DNA of 6,008 nucleotides from Verrucomicrobiota bacterium (lineage in GTDB: Bacteria; Verrucomicrobiota; Verrucomicrobiia; Limisphaerales; UBA1100): positions 1 through 6,008 of the forward strand of contig JAPKDK010000185.1 of assembly GCA_028872645.1 (NCBI GenBank), given 5' to 3'. Made by a program: the position numbers and the translations under genes. Positions 5,839 through 6,008 of this stretch are shown in pieces. Within the stretch, counting starts at the first letter, position 1; the number at the start of each line of letters is the position of its first letter. Below the pieces are notes generated by a model that saw only the letters and a list, made by a program, of their open reading frames with translations, was not told the origin of the DNA and made no database searches.

Positions 5839-6008
5839 CTAGAAGTTAAAGCCGCTTTCACCTTCGCCAATCTCTTCACCAAAGCCTCCGCCCATTTCTT
5901 CTCCGCCGCCCATCTCTTCACCAAAGCCTCCGCCCATTTCTTCTCCGCCGCCCATCTCTTCACCAAAGCCTCCGCCCATTTCTTCTCCGCCGCCCATCTC
6001 TTCACCAA
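5839..6008 (-). CDS. C-terminus of an unidentified protein with a Gly/Glu/Met-rich repeat tail (5' end outside window)
   Basis: The minus-strand frame ending at TAG 5841-5839 is open to the right edge, giving 55 whole codons. It encodes three copies of the 14-residue unit GEEMGGGEEMGGGF, then a divergent last stretch GEEIGEGESGFNF before the stop. This frame was preferred to the other open minus-strand frame (unit LVKRWAAEKKWAEA) for three reasons: it stops just before the hairpin terminator, which the other frame reads through; its codons (GGC, GAA, ATG) look ordinary for the window; and it does not overlap the lipoprotein gene. The function cannot be told from this tail. Acidic, Gly-rich flexible C-termini occur in many unrelated proteins; it is not the GGM tail of GroEL. 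The body of the gene, needed for identification, lies beyond the window. Confidence 0.65.
   Translation of the reverse strand, partial: GEEMGGGEEMGGGFGEEMGGGEEMGGGFGEEMGGGEEMGGGFGEEIGEGESGFNF
5881..6008. repeat. 42-bp perfect tandem repeat, three copies plus edge fragment
   Basis: Three identical 42-base copies occupy 5881-5922, 5923-5964 and 5965-6006; a fourth begins at 6007 and is cut by the window edge. To the left, 5869-5880 matches the end of the unit with one mismatch, marking the decayed boundary. Each copy is itself an imperfect doubling (EEMGGG appears twice per 14-residue unit). The length is a multiple of three, so gain or loss of copies keeps the reading frame. Exact identity indicates recent expansion or homogenisation, and copy number may vary between strains or be misassembled from short reads. 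Confidence 0.95.

Noticed and set aside
5772..6008. Minus-strand open frame with repeated KRWAAEKKWAEAL
   Set aside because: It reads through the hairpin terminator and overlaps the end of the lipoprotein gene, while the alternative frame stops just before the hairpin. It is kept only as a finding on dual open frames.
5881..6008. CRISPR array
   Set aside because: The 42-bp units are directly adjacent with no spacers and are in coding frame.

Overview
The window looks like ordinary chromosomal DNA of a Gram-negative bacterium, most likely from the PVC group and perhaps Verrucomicrobiota. Three things point that way, none decisive. Nearly all starts lack a Shine-Dalgarno sequence. There are two adjacent lipoproteins built from MORN-variant (YwqK-like) repeats. 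The RNase D has a family-specific look, with Exo I reading DTEADSLHAYPEKLCLIQ. The phylum call is an inference; a protein search of TrpA or RNase D would settle it.

Layout. Positions 2-2807 hold a tight plus-strand run: the 3' part of trpA (tryptophan synthase alpha), a single-domain mannose-1-phosphate guanylyltransferase one base later, and an RlmI-type PUA-methyltransferase 18 bases after that. A minus-strand RNase D gene converges on this run; the two stop codons share the palindrome TTAA (2804-2807). A 130-base divergent intergenic region (3869-3998) separates RNase D from a plus-strand pair of lipoprotein genes (3999-4574 and 4583-5791). Both proteins consist mainly of a strictly 24-residue repeat. 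The second also has a C-terminal domain that may resemble the SmpA/BamE fold. A strong hairpin terminator (5793-5813) follows. Beyond it, a minus-strand gene enters from the right edge. Only its C-terminus is visible, encoded by perfect 42-bp tandem repeats giving a Gly/Glu/Met-rich 14-residue unit.

The first three genes probably share a transcript, but their functions (Trp synthesis, GDP-mannose supply, 23S rRNA modification) are not one pathway, so this is likely housekeeping co-transcription. RNase D is RNA-processing housekeeping. The most novel material is the lipoprotein pair and the repeat-tailed protein next to it. All are unassigned in function, and the case for a new system is suggestive at most.
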